A DNA stretch of 64,000 nucleotides from Oligoflexus tunisiensis (GTDB lineage: Bacteria; Bdellovibrionota_B; Oligoflexia; Oligoflexales; Oligoflexaceae). The stretch spans positions 359,740 through 423,739 of the forward strand of contig NZ_BDFO01000001.1 of assembly GCF_001748245.1 (NCBI RefSeq). The letters run 5' to 3'. Of this stretch, positions 44,940 through 55,772 are shown piece after piece (the first letter of the stretch is position 1; every line of letters begins with the position of its first letter). The notes under the pieces were generated by a model that was not told where the DNA came from, searched no databases, and saw nothing but the letters and a program-made list of their open reading frames with translations. The position numbers were made by a program, and so were the translations under genes.

Positions 44940-46153
44940 TAACCCGCCTTTTCCTTGCTTTCAAACAGTTGAATATCGGCCTGATCAAGAAGGTCGCGGA
45001 TAATCTTCGGCAGATCACCATCGACAACGGCATGTTTGCCTTCCACCCGGAAATGATCATTCTGCAGGCGCTCATCGACCTTGAGACGCTTGCGCATCTC
45101 GGGATTGGACCATTGACTGAGATCCTGGAAAGCCTGAGGGCTGACGTGAATGACGAAGTCATCCTCGGGCAGGGCATCGGCAATCGCCCGTTCGATGACA
45201 GCGCCGAAGGATTCCGGATTCACCTTGAATTCACGATGCAGGAGAGCCTCGAGAAAGCTCTGGCAGATCATCAGGAAATTTTCCTGAACATGGGTCAGGA
45301 TGGATTTTTGCATGCCCTGAAGATTTTCCATGATGGCAGCCAGCTCATTGGTGATGGCATGGATCTTATCCTGAGAGCTCAAGGTTCCCTTTTCCTCACC
45401 CTGCAAGAAGCCCTGCTGATAGCCCTCGGCCCGGGCCTCCTCGCGCAGGCGTTCGCGCTCCTCCTCACTGAGGCGGACCGGTTCCACTTTGGGAGCCGGC
45501 GCTTCGGGTTGGGACATGGACTTTGTCGGGACATAGGGAACGAAATCCTCGGCATCCGTTCCAGGCGCGGCCGTTTCCTGCACGGGGGCAGGAGTCGAAG
45601 CGGCAGCCGGTCTGGGAGCACTCGGCCGGGACGGGGCCTGGGGTTCCGGAGCCGACGTTGTTTTCACGGGTATGGCCTGAGGAAAGAGATTGACCGGAGG
45701 GGTGGCCTCCTTCTGGTCCGCCTTGCTCTCCCGTACCGGGGTCTCGATGACCCGGAAGGTGGCCTTATTAAAATTGAAATCGATCTTCTTCTCTTTCAAA
45801 AGGCTGGTCACGTCCAGCTCGAATTCCTCTTCCTCGTAAAGCCGGTGATGACGATTGGCCATGCGCTTTTTCTGCTTCTTCCACTCGTCGGTGAAGTCGA
45901 GAGGACGGATGACCGGCCGGGACTCATGAGGAAAGCTCATATTGATTTCATAGGAGTTCCGTACACTTTCCGCCAAATCCTCTTCCGCGTGGAGTTTATT
46001 GTGGATGATATTGGCATTGGCGTTATCGTGATAGGTCACCGGCTTGTCACAGATTTCCATCAGGTTGAATTCGCTGATGTTCATCACCTCACGCACGGGG
46101 TCATCCTTCTTGATGAAGCGCCCGTGGCTGCGGTTATTGGTATGGTTCAGCAT
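44939..46153 (-). CDS. fliH: Flagellar assembly protein FliH with long N-terminal extension
   Basis: A 404-residue protein. The C-terminal ~190 residues have the FliH pattern (EERERLREEARAEGYQQGFL, then GxxxG-like helix and a V-ATPase E-like end). The first ~210 residues are unusual: a charged region then a long Ala/Pro/Ser stretch (SAPEPQAPSRPSAPRPAAAS). FliH regulates FliI. It follows fliF directly, where fliG is normally found. Confidence 0.85.
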   Translation of the reverse strand: MLNHTNNRSHGRFIKKDDPVREVMNISEFNLMEICDKPVTYHDNANANIIHNKLHAEEDLAESVRNSYEINMSFPHESRPVIRPLDFTDEWKKQKKRMANRHHRLYEEEEFELDVTSLLKEKKIDFNFNKATFRVIETPVRESKADQKEATPPVNLFPQAIPVKTTSAPEPQAPSRPSAPRPAAASTPAPVQETAAPGTDAEDFVPYVPTKSMSQPEAPAPKVEPVRLSEEERERLREEARAEGYQQGFLQGEEKGTLSSQDKIHAITNELAAIMENLQGMQKSILTHVQENFLMICQSFLEALLHREFKVNPESFGAVIERAIADALPEDDFVIHVSPQAFQDLSQWSNPEMRKRLKVDERLQNDHFRVEGKHAVVDGDLPKIIRDLLDQADIQLFESKEKAG

Positions 46154-46163
46154 GTTTCAAGCC

Positions 46164-47783
46164 TCAGTGCGTGGATTGATGAGGGTTCAAAAGGATACGC
46201 AAGGCTTCCGTTGTTCGCGCCGGCTCATGCTTCGCCAGATAAAGGATCTGCTCCTGGGGCGAAAGCTTCTCGAAGGGCACGTCCTCTTTCACCTGCACGT
46301 TCTGAATACTGCCCATCTCCAGGTCCGGCTTGAATTCCTCGACGATCTCCTCCTTGCGCTTGCGCTCGGGATCATACGACAGCCAGCGGAAGTAGGGGCG
46401 GACGATGAAGGCAAAGAAGAAGACCAGAGCCAGAGCGATGACCGAGGAGACGACCAGGGTGGAAATGTACTTCCGGTTCTCCTGCTTTTTCTCCTTGATG
46501 GCCTGCACCTGGGTGGCGGCCAGTTCGAACATCAGGTTGTGAACCTTGACCTCATCCCGGCCTTCCCTGAAGCCGATGGCGGAGCGTACGAGGTCCTCGA
46601 TCTTGCGCATTTCCTCAGCCGCTCGTGGCTGGAATTCAGGTGCCGTGCCATCGGAAGGATAGATCTGCGTTCCATCCACGATCACCGCCGCCGAGATACG
46701 CTTGATATTGCCAACGGGCATCACCTTATGGCGCTTGGTCTTGGAGACCTCGTAGTTGACCCGTTCGCTGGCTCGCTTGCTTTTGGTGGAATTGGAATTG
46801 ACGACCAGCTCCTCCTGTTCGCCCGGAACATTGGATTTGGCGCCGGGAATACCGGTGGGATTCAGGCCATTGCCGGCCATTTCCTGATTGTTCACATTGG
46901 AGGAGATCACCACGACCTTGTCCGGGTCGATATCGCTGATGGTCTGCTCTTCCTGGGTGAAGTCGACCTCGACATCCACCTTGGCATCCACACGATCCTG
47001 GCCCACGATACGGCCGACGAGGGTTTTGATCTTGTTCATCATCTCCGCTTCAATCGTGCGGCGATAGGCGGTCATTTCCTGGGTCAGCTTGGTCGTGGGA
47101 TCATCGGACTCAATCTTGGTCAGCATCTTGCCTTCCTGGTCGATGATCGTTACCTTTTCCGGCTTCATGCCCTCCACTGAGCGTGACACGAGATGCGTGA
47201 TGCCGCGGATTTGTTTCTGGCTGGGTTCCTTGCCGCGCTGGGTCTTAATGTAAATGGCGGCCGTGGGTTCCTGCTCATCCTCCTGAAAGAGGGCTTTTTT
47301 GGGCATGACGATATGCACACGGGCTGACGTAATGCCGTCGATGGAGCTGATGGTTCGGGCCAGTTCACCCTGAATCGCACGCAGTCGGTTGATGTTCTGC
47401 TCGAATTCGGTGCGGGTGAAATCCTGATCATCGAATTTTTCCCAGCCGATCATGCCGCGAGTCGGCAGACCTTCCTGAGCCAGTTTCAAGCGCAAAGGCA
47501 TCACCTGATCCGCCGGGACCTTGATCCCTTTGTCATCGATGAAAAAGTCTGAAAATCTTTGCTTGCGCAGCTCAGAGGCGATTTCGTTGTTGTCCTGTTC
47601 GGAGAGGTTGGGGTAAAGATAGGCCATCTCCCTGCGTTCGCCGACAAAAAACAGCGAAACAAGGCCGCCGAGGAGCAGGGCCAGGGCAGCCATCACAGCG
47701 ATTTTTTTAGGTCCATTCAGTGATTGCCAAAAGGCCCCCAGGCGTTGACTGAGGTTCCTGAAAAAGTCATTCATTTTTTCCAT
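46164..47783 (-). CDS. fliF: Flagellar MS-ring protein FliF
   Basis: A 539-residue MS-ring protein. Two membrane helices near residues 22-44 and 435-457 bracket a periplasmic domain with YscJ-type motifs (FVGERREMAYLYPNLSEQD, SIDGITSARVHIVMPKK). The C-terminal cytoplasmic tail is where FliG docks. The start is ATG 47783, 5 bases after GAGGGG; GTG 47789 is too close. Order flgB-flgC-fliE-fliF is standard. Confidence 0.95.
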   Translation of the reverse strand: MEKMNDFFRNLSQRLGAFWQSLNGPKKIAVMAALALLLGGLVSLFFVGERREMAYLYPNLSEQDNNEIASELRKQRFSDFFIDDKGIKVPADQVMPLRLKLAQEGLPTRGMIGWEKFDDQDFTRTEFEQNINRLRAIQGELARTISSIDGITSARVHIVMPKKALFQEDEQEPTAAIYIKTQRGKEPSQKQIRGITHLVSRSVEGMKPEKVTIIDQEGKMLTKIESDDPTTKLTQEMTAYRRTIEAEMMNKIKTLVGRIVGQDRVDAKVDVEVDFTQEEQTISDIDPDKVVVISSNVNNQEMAGNGLNPTGIPGAKSNVPGEQEELVVNSNSTKSKRASERVNYEVSKTKRHKVMPVGNIKRISAAVIVDGTQIYPSDGTAPEFQPRAAEEMRKIEDLVRSAIGFREGRDEVKVHNLMFELAATQVQAIKEKKQENRKYISTLVVSSVIALALVFFFAFIVRPYFRWLSYDPERKRKEEIVEEFKPDLEMGSIQNVQVKEDVPFEKLSPQEQILYLAKHEPARTTEALRILLNPHQSTH

Positions 47784-47800
47784 GGTCACCCCTCAGCAGA

Positions 47801-48133
47801 TTAAACAGGCATGCGCATGACTTCCTGATAGGCTTCCAGCGCTTTATTGCGAACCTGGACCATCAGGTTAAAGGACAGTTCGGCTTGGGTAGCCGCCAGC
47901 ATGGTTTCATGAATGTTGGTGTTCTTGCCGTTGGCGAGGTCAACGGCTTTTTTATCCGCTTCCATCTGACCCTGGTTCACTTCTTCCACGGCGTTTTTCA
48001 AATGATCCATGAAGCTGGTTTTGGGCTTTTCATCACCCTGGCCGGCGCTCTCAAATTGTTTTTGCGCTTTAAGATCGCGCAGCTCGCCCAGGATTTCACT
48101 ACCGAAGCGCAGCGATGAGGTAATGCGTTGCAT
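47801..48133 (-). CDS. fliE: Flagellar hook-basal body protein FliE
   Basis: A 110-residue protein with the family core FMDHLKNAVEEVNQGQMEAD and NIHETMLAATQAELSFNLMVQVRNKALEAYQEVMRMPV. It links the MS ring to the rod and lies between flgC and fliF. Confidence 0.95.
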   Translation of the reverse strand: MQRITSSLRFGSEILGELRDLKAQKQFESAGQGDEKPKTSFMDHLKNAVEEVNQGQMEADKKAVDLANGKNTNIHETMLAATQAELSFNLMVQVRNKALEAYQEVMRMPV

Positions 48134-48148
48134 CGCTCCCGTCTCCTA

Positions 48149-48592
48149 TTAAACGCGACCAATTTCGATAGCCGTATTGGCCATGCTTTTCGAGGCATTC
48201 AGAGCTGTGGTGTTGGCTTCAAAGGCCCGGGTTGCGGCGATCATGTTCACCATCTCGCTCATGACCTGAATGTTGGGCATCGCGACATAACCATCGGCGT
48301 CCGCATCAGGATGCGAGGGATCCAGCACGCGACGGGGTGCCTTGGTGTCCTTGTGAATGTCCACGACCTGCACCTTTTTCAGCTGCGTGCCGGCATCTTC
48401 ATCCAAAAATCCTTCAAAGGGATTGCCGCTGGCTGGATTCGCCGCAAACACCACATCCTCACGCCGATAGGGTCCACCTTCCGGTGTGCGCGTGGTGTTG
48501 GCATTGGCCAGGTTGGATGACAGGACATTCATGCGAATGCGTTGAGCGGCCAAGCCGGATGAGCTGATATCCATGGCTTTAAAGAAACTCAT
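48149..48592 (-). CDS. flgC: Flagellar basal-body rod protein FlgC
   Basis: A 147-residue rod protein. N-terminal FKAMDISSSGLAAQRIRMNVLSSNLANANTT and C-terminal VNMIAATRAFEANTTALNASK are hallmark ends (here shortened to LAAQRIRMNVLSSNLANANT). Overlaps flgB by 4 bases. Confidence 0.96.
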   Translation of the reverse strand: MSFFKAMDISSSGLAAQRIRMNVLSSNLANANTTRTPEGGPYRREDVVFAANPASGNPFEGFLDEDAGTQLKKVQVVDIHKDTKAPRRVLDPSHPDADADGYVAMPNIQVMSEMVNMIAATRAFEANTTALNASKSMANTAIEIGRV

Positions 48593-49019
48593 ACCTGACC
48601 TCCGTTGGCGATGGCATATTTCAGAGTCGCCAATTTCTTATTGATCAATTCCACGGTGGCTTTGTAAAGGATCTGGTTTTGTGCCATCTGGCCCATCTCC
48701 TGATCGATATCCACGGTGTTGCCGTCCTGTCCGACGCTTTCGGTGGGACGCACATAGACTTCAGCTTGCAGGGTCCCGTCCGCTTCCACCAGATCACTGC
48801 GGAAGTGCCGGGGATCGACAGCCTTCATCGGCATGTTTTCCTCGTCACCGCCTGCCAGCGCCTGCAGTTGCTCCTCAAAGTCAAAGCCGAGGGCGCGATA
48901 ACCAGGAGTTTCCGCGTTGGCCACGTTGCTGTTCAGAACATGCTGGCGCTCCAGACGCAGATCCAACGCTGCCATCTTTATCTGGTCGGAGCGGGTGAAC
49001 ATGCCCCCGATCAAGCTGC

Positions 49020-49023
<4 letters not shown>
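48589..49023 (-). CDS. flgB: Flagellar basal-body rod protein FlgB
   Basis: A 144-residue proximal rod protein with LRLERQHVLNSNVANAETPG near the N-terminus and VDIDQEMGQMAQNQILYKA. Overlaps the activator gene upstream by 4 bases. Confidence 0.95.
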
Positions 49024-50138
<1,115 letters not shown>

Positions 50139-50147
50139 CAGAGACTC

Positions 50148-52487
50148 CTATCTTTGGATTTGCTCCAAACGCTTCTTAGCTAGCTCGGCATACAAGAGGT
50201 TGTTGCCGTCATCGGCAGCTTGTTGAAAGGCAGCCATGGCTTCGTCCCGGCGGCCTGATCGATAGAGCAGGAGTCCGCCTTTATAAAGAGCCTCAGCGCG
50301 GCCTTCCCACTGATTGTTTTCGGTGCCGGTCAGGGTATAGAGACGACCGGCTTCCAGATAATCGTTATTGCGACGGAACTCTTCGGCCAGTGCCGTGAGT
50401 TCATTGGTCCAGACCCGCAGCGCATCCTTGTTCGGAGGCGCGGATTTCAGATTGATCCGGCGCAGCAGCTGCTTGGCCGCCTTGCGCTCGGGATCCATGC
50501 TGAGCTGTTCAAAGCGCTTGCTGAGATCGGCAAAAAGATAAATCATGCGCGCGGTGGGTTGGTCTTCTGCGCGATTCCCACCCACGGGAGAGCCGGAAGT
50601 GGGGGTTTCCGTGGCCAGCTGCTGATTCCAGGTTTCAAGCAGAATCCGGGGCGGAGTCCGCACGAGCTGAGGAGCGGTCAGGTTTGCCTCGAGGTCGGGC
50701 TTGATTTCAGCGTAAATGACCGCCTTTTCTTCAGCTGTCAGAGCCTTCCAGCTTTCCCAGGCGTGGCGATCCGCCTGGCTGAGACTCTTCTGCAGGCGAT
50801 CGATCGTGTCCTTGCCTGACTTGCGCGCGGTCTCGTTATCATGACTTTTCATCGCCGCCTGCATATGCCAGAACCAGGCCCGGAACTGATCCGGTTTGTT
50901 GTCGGTGGTTCGGGCTGCATTTTCATAGTAGGGCAGGGACGGAAGCGGCTGCTTCATGCGGCGATAGGATTCCGCTGCAGCCCAGCTCACCGACGTGACT
51001 TTTTTCAGCTCATCCATGCTTTTGGGCAGGCTTTCCACGACGGAGATCACATCCACGTATTCCTGCGCTTTCAGATGCTTCTCGATGCTCACGAGGATAC
51101 TGTCTTCACAGCGTTTCAGGAGAAGGGGACGGAAGGGTTCCGTGGCCTTGCCCTTGTAACGGTCGAAGTACTCACCGGCGATTTTTGCGGTTTCGGCATT
51201 CCAGACCTCCGTCTTCAGACGATTGGCCAGGACGATGCTGTCGATCATGAAGGCGGTGCGTGGACTGTCGGAACCATCCCGGGTTTCTTCAAGACGCATC
51301 ATGATGTTGGGACCGACGATCGGGGGTTCATCAAAGAGTGGCATCAGCTTTTGAATGGAGGCTGCATCGATCTGCCAGTAGGCGCGGCGCAGAGCGGACA
51401 GGGCGGCGAGGCCTGGATTATCACGCACCGGAATGGTTTCGAGACCTTTGCTGAGCTGGGCGACGTCGCGCGCCTTGCCCTGCTGAACCGCTCGAATGGA
51501 TTTGATATCGAGACGCCGCATGGCTCCGAAGGCAGCCAGGGGACTGTCGGGATGTTTTTGCTGCAGGCTTTCATAGTAGCCATCAGCCAGCGTCAGGTTG
51601 CCTTGACCCAGATGAATTTCCGCCAGTTTCCAGATGTGTTCCGCGCTGTGATCGAACACAGTGGGATCATCATGCAGAACCTTCTGGTAGCCGATCAGGG
51701 CACGATTTTCATGACCAAAGTCAAAGAGTTGGCCGGCATACTGAGCCATGGCTTCGGTGGAGGTCATGGCCTTGCCGGCATTTTTTTTGAGCCAGCCTTC
51801 ATAACTTTTGCCGGTTTTGAAGGTCGCAATCTGAATACGATAGATGTAGGGGGGATAGGTTTTCCACGATTGCCCCAGACCACCCGTGGTATCATTGAGT
51901 TTGACCACCAGCTCCTGAGGCGTGCGAATGGCTTCAGGTTGCGGCTGCAAAAGACGGCGTTTGCCGGTCGGCTCCGCCAAAGCCGAGTTGGCCGCTGGAA
52001 CCGGAGTGGACGCCTCGGGCGCCAGCTCGGTTAAAGTGGGCTGGTCATCGCCGGCCGAAGCCCTGGCCACCGGTACCAGAGGCAGACCCGTGGTGGGGTC
52101 ATGGCTTTCCCTGTAATCGGCATCAAAGAAATCAACCGTGATACGGAAGGGTTCCTGGAAACTGTTGACCATCACCCGCACCGCATCGTCGCGCAGGATC
52201 ATTTTCACTTCCGTGCCCTGGCCACCCTGATCCTTGAAGAAAACCCGGCGCACGACGGTTTCATCATAATGAAACACGGGTTCGAGTTCGCTGGTATGGG
52301 TGCCTTGAATTTCGAGAACCAGGGCGCGCTCGGCCGGTTCATAGCGATAGGTAAAGACGCGTTCCTCGGGAAATGGCAATACGATTTGACTGTAGCGTTG
52401 CTTCCCGAACAGCAGCACCCCGTTGCCGCTCAGCAGGATGAGCGCAAGAGGCAAAAGCAGTCGTAATGCGGCAAACAGAGTGCGCAT
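50148..52487 (-). CDS. Exported TPR protein with AMIN-like N-terminal domain
   Basis: A 779-residue protein, first gene of the flagellar operon. Signal anchor at 1-24 (TLFAALRLLLPLALILLSG), a beta-rich AMIN-like domain at ~35-130 (AVRVMVNSFQEPFRITVDFF), then TPR units (FGHENRALIGYQKVLHD, HLGQGNLTLADGYYESL, LYRSGRRDEAMAAFQQAADD near the end). AMIN/TPR pairs bind peptidoglycan or assemble secretin-like rings; a role in flagellar envelope crossing is inferred. The start is ATG 52487; the frame extends 20 codons without signal features. Confidence 0.72.
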   Translation of the reverse strand: MRTLFAALRLLLPLALILLSGNGVLLFGKQRYSQIVLPFPEERVFTYRYEPAERALVLEIQGTHTSELEPVFHYDETVVRRVFFKDQGGQGTEVKMILRDDAVRVMVNSFQEPFRITVDFFDADYRESHDPTTGLPLVPVARASAGDDQPTLTELAPEASTPVPAANSALAEPTGKRRLLQPQPEAIRTPQELVVKLNDTTGGLGQSWKTYPPYIYRIQIATFKTGKSYEGWLKKNAGKAMTSTEAMAQYAGQLFDFGHENRALIGYQKVLHDDPTVFDHSAEHIWKLAEIHLGQGNLTLADGYYESLQQKHPDSPLAAFGAMRRLDIKSIRAVQQGKARDVAQLSKGLETIPVRDNPGLAALSALRRAYWQIDAASIQKLMPLFDEPPIVGPNIMMRLEETRDGSDSPRTAFMIDSIVLANRLKTEVWNAETAKIAGEYFDRYKGKATEPFRPLLLKRCEDSILVSIEKHLKAQEYVDVISVVESLPKSMDELKKVTSVSWAAAESYRRMKQPLPSLPYYENAARTTDNKPDQFRAWFWHMQAAMKSHDNETARKSGKDTIDRLQKSLSQADRHAWESWKALTAEEKAVIYAEIKPDLEANLTAPQLVRTPPRILLETWNQQLATETPTSGSPVGGNRAEDQPTARMIYLFADLSKRFEQLSMDPERKAAKQLLRRINLKSAPPNKDALRVWTNELTALAEEFRRNNDYLEAGRLYTLTGTENNQWEGRAEALYKGGLLLYRSGRRDEAMAAFQQAADDGNNLLYAELAKKRLEQIQR

Positions 52488-52530
52488 GGGTCGGAAGCCT
52501 TCTTCAAGGTATTGTCGGCAAGGCTTGGAT

Positions 52531-52546
52531 TGCAACCGTCGTGCCA
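52531..52546 (-). promoter_or_regulatory. Sigma54 (RpoN) promoter of the flagellar operon
   Basis: Leftward TGGCACGACGGTTGCA: the -24 GG and -12 GC are 12 bases apart and all positions match the consensus TGGCAC-N5-TTGCA. The start of transcription would be near 52520, about 33 bases before the operon's first gene. Confidence 0.88.
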
Positions 52547-52659
52547 CATTTTAAGCGTGGCAAATCATTATCTAAAACTTGACAGCGCCAAGAACTCGTC
52601 ATTGGGCGAGCTTTGCCGGAGTCAAAGGCCTGACGATCACATGCCTTTGTGTCATGACT

Positions 52660-52688
52660 TTGACTTGCTCTGGCTTTGGTAGTATGGA
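52660..52688 (+). promoter_or_regulatory. Predicted sigma70 promoter of hldE
   Basis: TTGACT (52660-52665), 17-base spacer, TATGGA (52683-52688), ~40 bases before hldE. Confidence 0.6.
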
Positions 52689-52734
52689 TAAATATTCCTG
52701 TGAATGGACCATTCCCGCTGACGAGGACACTTGA

Positions 52735-54228
52735 ATGTGGACAAAACCTAAGCTTGCCTGGGATCAGAAATCCGTGCGTGTGGCCGTGATTGGCGATCTC
52801 ATTTTGGATGAATATTTGGATGGCGTCGTCAATCGCATCTCGCCGGAAGCGCCGGTCCCGGTGCACCTGGTGCGCAAGACATCCATCACCGCCGGTGGTG
52901 CGGCGAACGTGGCCCGCAACATTCAACTGGCCGGTGGCGAAGCCATGGTGGTCGGGGTCTGCGGGAACGATGGCGCCGCCGATCAGCTCAAACAACTTCT
53001 GAAAACGGACAGCGTCGATATCAAGGGCGTCTTCACCGATCCCGAGCGTCCGACTGTTCGAAAAACACGCATTACCGCCAATCATCAGCAGCTGGTGCGC
53101 GTGGACTGGGAGGAAGTGCGCTCCATCCCTCAATGGATGCAGGATGAACTCTATCAATATGTGGAAAAGCAAAACTGGGATGTGATGCTGCTCAGTGATT
53201 ACGGCAAAGGCGGTCTGCCACGCGAGTTTCTGCAGCGCCTGATTCAGCTGGGCCGGCAGCGTCAAGTTCCTGTCGTGATCGATCCCAAAGGCAAGGACTA
53301 CACACAGTATGCGGGCGCCACGCTGGTGACACCCAATCGCAAGGAAGCCTGCGACGCCCTCGGTCTTGACAACCAGCCGTCGATTCCGGCTGTGGAACTG
53401 GCGGATCAGCTCTATAAGAACTATCAAATTGAAAATATCCTCGTCACCCTGGGGGCCGAGGGCATGCTGGGGCTGGAAGGCCCGAGCGGGGAAAAACAGC
53501 AGCTCTCAGCTGTCACCCGTGAAGTCTTTGATGTGTCCGGTGCCGGTGATACGGTGGTTTCCATCATGGCTCTCGGGCTTGGCGCGAAGCTCTCGCTGTT
53601 TGAAGCCATGCGTCTTGCCAATGCTGCGGCGGGTCGTGTCGTGGAAAAATGGGGCACGCAGCCCATCCTTCGTCATGAACTGATCGAGGCTTTGGAGCAC
53701 GAGGACAGTGCGCATCACTTTGGTTTTACCCAGACCACAAGCAAGGTCATGGAGAGCCGTGATGTGAAAGCGGCCATTGGACCCATCGGTCAGCGGACGC
53801 AGAAAGTTGTCTTCACCAACGGCTGCTTTGATATCCTGCATGCCGGACACATTTCCTATCTGGAGGAGGCTCGTTCCCGGGGTCATGTGCTGGTGGTCGG
53901 TGTGAATACCGATCGATCCGTGCGTGAACTGAAAGGAGCCAGCCGGCCGATCATCTCCTGTGATCAACGCATGCGGCTTCTGGCAGCTCTTCAGTGTGTG
54001 GATTTTGTGGTGCCCTTCGATGAGGATACGCCGGCCCGTCTGATCCAGGACATCATGCCGGATGTTCTGGTCAAAGGCGCTGACTATGAAGTCCATCAGA
54101 TTGTAGGTGCTGATGTCGTGCAGGCCCATGGCGGCCGGGTGGAACGCATCCCGTTTGTCGAGGGTTTGTCGACCAGCGATATCGTGCGGCGTGTCAAGGA
54201 AAACAAGGGCGTGGGCCTGGATGCCTAA
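52735..54228 (+). CDS. hldE: Bifunctional heptose 7-phosphate kinase / heptose 1-phosphate adenylyltransferase
   Basis: A 497-residue two-domain enzyme making ADP-heptose for LPS core. Residues ~1-330: PfkB/ribokinase-like kinase (IGDLILDEYLDGVVNRISPE, AGGAANVARNIQ, VSGAGDTVVS). Residues ~345-497: nucleotidyltransferase with FTNGCFDILHAGHISYL and GVNTDRSV. Full-length. GAGG before ATG 52735; the 3' end overlaps the convergent gene by 4 bases. Confidence 0.96.
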   Translation: MWTKPKLAWDQKSVRVAVIGDLILDEYLDGVVNRISPEAPVPVHLVRKTSITAGGAANVARNIQLAGGEAMVVGVCGNDGAADQLKQLLKTDSVDIKGVFTDPERPTVRKTRITANHQQLVRVDWEEVRSIPQWMQDELYQYVEKQNWDVMLLSDYGKGGLPREFLQRLIQLGRQRQVPVVIDPKGKDYTQYAGATLVTPNRKEACDALGLDNQPSIPAVELADQLYKNYQIENILVTLGAEGMLGLEGPSGEKQQLSAVTREVFDVSGAGDTVVSIMALGLGAKLSLFEAMRLANAAAGRVVEKWGTQPILRHELIEALEHEDSAHHFGFTQTTSKVMESRDVKAAIGPIGQRTQKVVFTNGCFDILHAGHISYLEEARSRGHVLVVGVNTDRSVRELKGASRPIISCDQRMRLLAALQCVDFVVPFDEDTPARLIQDIMPDVLVKGADYEVHQIVGADVVQAHGGRVERIPFVEGLSTSDIVRRVKENKGVGLDA

Positions 54229-55169
54229 TTGCCTTTTTGCTCGACCGACACACTGATCGTCACCGAATTATCTTCAATGTAATCGACGGATTTGTTCAGG
54301 TTCGCCAGCGTTCCGAGCAGTCCGCCGATCCTCACCTCAAGGCCCAGCACCTGCACCGCAAAGTCCAATCCATAGCGGAACTTCGGATAGCTCATGAAAA
54401 AGAGGTTGAGATCGTTCTCCATGACCGATTTCAGCTCGCCACTGGCGTATTTATCGGAGTTGAAGATGGTCTGTGCCCCCTTGATATCGTAGGTGGCATA
54501 ATCCATCCAGGGCACGATCGCAAAACGTTTGAGCACAAACCAGCTGAGATTCAGCCCGGCCTCGTAATGATTGACCGTATAACGAAAGCTCTGCATGTCG
54601 CTGCCCAGGATTGAGACCGGTCCATTCTGTGATTTCACATAGCTCAGGCCATGCTTCACATTCAGGCTCTTGCCACCCAGGATCATGGCCAGCCGCAATT
54701 TTTTATGCAGCTTGGGAAAGGGCAGAAAGGCCAGATTCAGACCGAGTCCACTCGTTTCGAGCGTCGATTTTTGTTTGCGTTCATAGGTATAGTTGGTATC
54801 GCTGTATGTCCATTCTTCGGCCAGCCTGGAGCGCTCAATCGAAAACCCGATGGCTATGTTTTTCAGGGAAAGGGCGAGGTGCGGTTCCAGTTTATAACCG
54901 GTGACCGTCACAACATTGTTGGGATTGACGTCATCCAAACCTTCCGGTTTTTCCATCAGTTTGAGGTTCACCTCTTCAAACTGTCCGGCATAGGTGATGG
55001 TATTGCGCGAAGGAACGATATGGTTGATGGGAGGTGACTGGTACAGGCCGGGATTTTGCGCACGCTGCTCGACAAAGTCGTCCACGATCGGTGTGCGCGG
55101 ATCGAGGTTTTGACCCTGCCCCAGTGTTGGCAGCAGCAGTGTGGCCAGCATTATCCTTTTGCCCGGCAC
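54225..55169 (-). CDS. Putative outer-membrane protein
   Basis: A 314-residue exported protein with signal peptide (MLATLLLPTLGQGQ). The rest alternates polar/hydrophobic strands (HLALSLKNIAIGFSIERS, LGLNLAFLPFPKLHKKLRLA, YEAGLNLSWFVLKRFAIVPW) consistent with a beta barrel, though the last residues are not the typical terminal Phe/Tyr. GTG 55169 is the start, six bases after AAGGAG. Function unknown. Confidence 0.6.
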   Translation of the reverse strand: MPGKRIMLATLLLPTLGQGQNLDPRTPIVDDFVEQRAQNPGLYQSPPINHIVPSRNTITYAGQFEEVNLKLMEKPEGLDDVNPNNVVTVTGYKLEPHLALSLKNIAIGFSIERSRLAEEWTYSDTNYTYERKQKSTLETSGLGLNLAFLPFPKLHKKLRLAMILGGKSLNVKHGLSYVKSQNGPVSILGSDMQSFRYTVNHYEAGLNLSWFVLKRFAIVPWMDYATYDIKGAQTIFNSDKYASGELKSVMENDLNLFFMSYPKFRYGLDFAVQVLGLEVRIGGLLGTLANLNKSVDYIEDNSVTISVSVEQKGN

Positions 55170-55265
55170 GTTCGCTCCTTGATGGATTCTCCCGACTTCT
55201 TATCGGCAGACTCCGGGCTACTGGACCCCTCTTCCCAAAAAGTAAGAAAGGACCGGGAAGGCCGC

Positions 55266-55772
55266 TCACCATTCGCCGGCATGGTTTTGAAATCGCATGG
55301 CCCGGAGTTTCAGAATTTCGAGTGTGGCAGGATTGGGTGCGGAGCCCGACGTTCCCTTATGATCCTCTTTGAATTGCTGAAACGCACGGCTCACATAAAT
55401 CGCCTTGTGGATGGGATCCTCCATGAGGCGCCGCGACAGCGGTTTTTCAATGAAGTCAAAGGCTCCCAGGCGCATGGCTTCCACACCCGTATCGCGGCGC
55501 TGCAGGGAGGTCGTAAAGATGCAGGGAATCCAGATGCCGGCTTCGTTCATATGATGCAGCATTTCAAGACCCGACATTTCCGGCATCAGAATATCCGCGA
55601 GCACCAGATCGAGCGTCGTCTGCTGGAGTATGTCCAGGGCCTCGCGGCCGTTGGCTGCCGTATAGAAATTCCAGGCCAGCCCGTCCATGCTCAGCAGGGT
55701 CTCCTGCAAAAGATCCATGCTGTCCATTTCATCCTCAACCAGTAGTACCCGGACTTTGCCTTCGATCATCAT
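55266..55772 (-). CDS. Response regulator with receiver domain and short helical tail
   Basis: A 168-residue receiver protein in the chemotaxis locus. Acidic pair in LLVEDEMDSMD, phosphorylation Asp in LVLADILMPEMSG, Thr in IFTTSLQRR, Lys in FIEKPLSRR. The receiver ends near 125; a charged helical C-terminus of unknown role follows. It overlaps cheB by 4 bases and may act as the CheY for this system. Confidence 0.82.
   Translation of the reverse strand: MMIEGKVRVLLVEDEMDSMDLLQETLLSMDGLAWNFYTAANGREALDILQQTTLDLVLADILMPEMSGLEMLHHMNEAGIWIPCIFTTSLQRRDTGVEAMRLGAFDFIEKPLSRRLMEDPIHKAIYVSRAFQQFKEDHKGTSGSAPNPATLEILKLRAMRFQNHAGEW

Noticed and set aside
52559..52575. Fur-box-like GATAATGATTT
   Set aside because: Only one half of the 19-base consensus is present, and no iron-related gene is adjacent.
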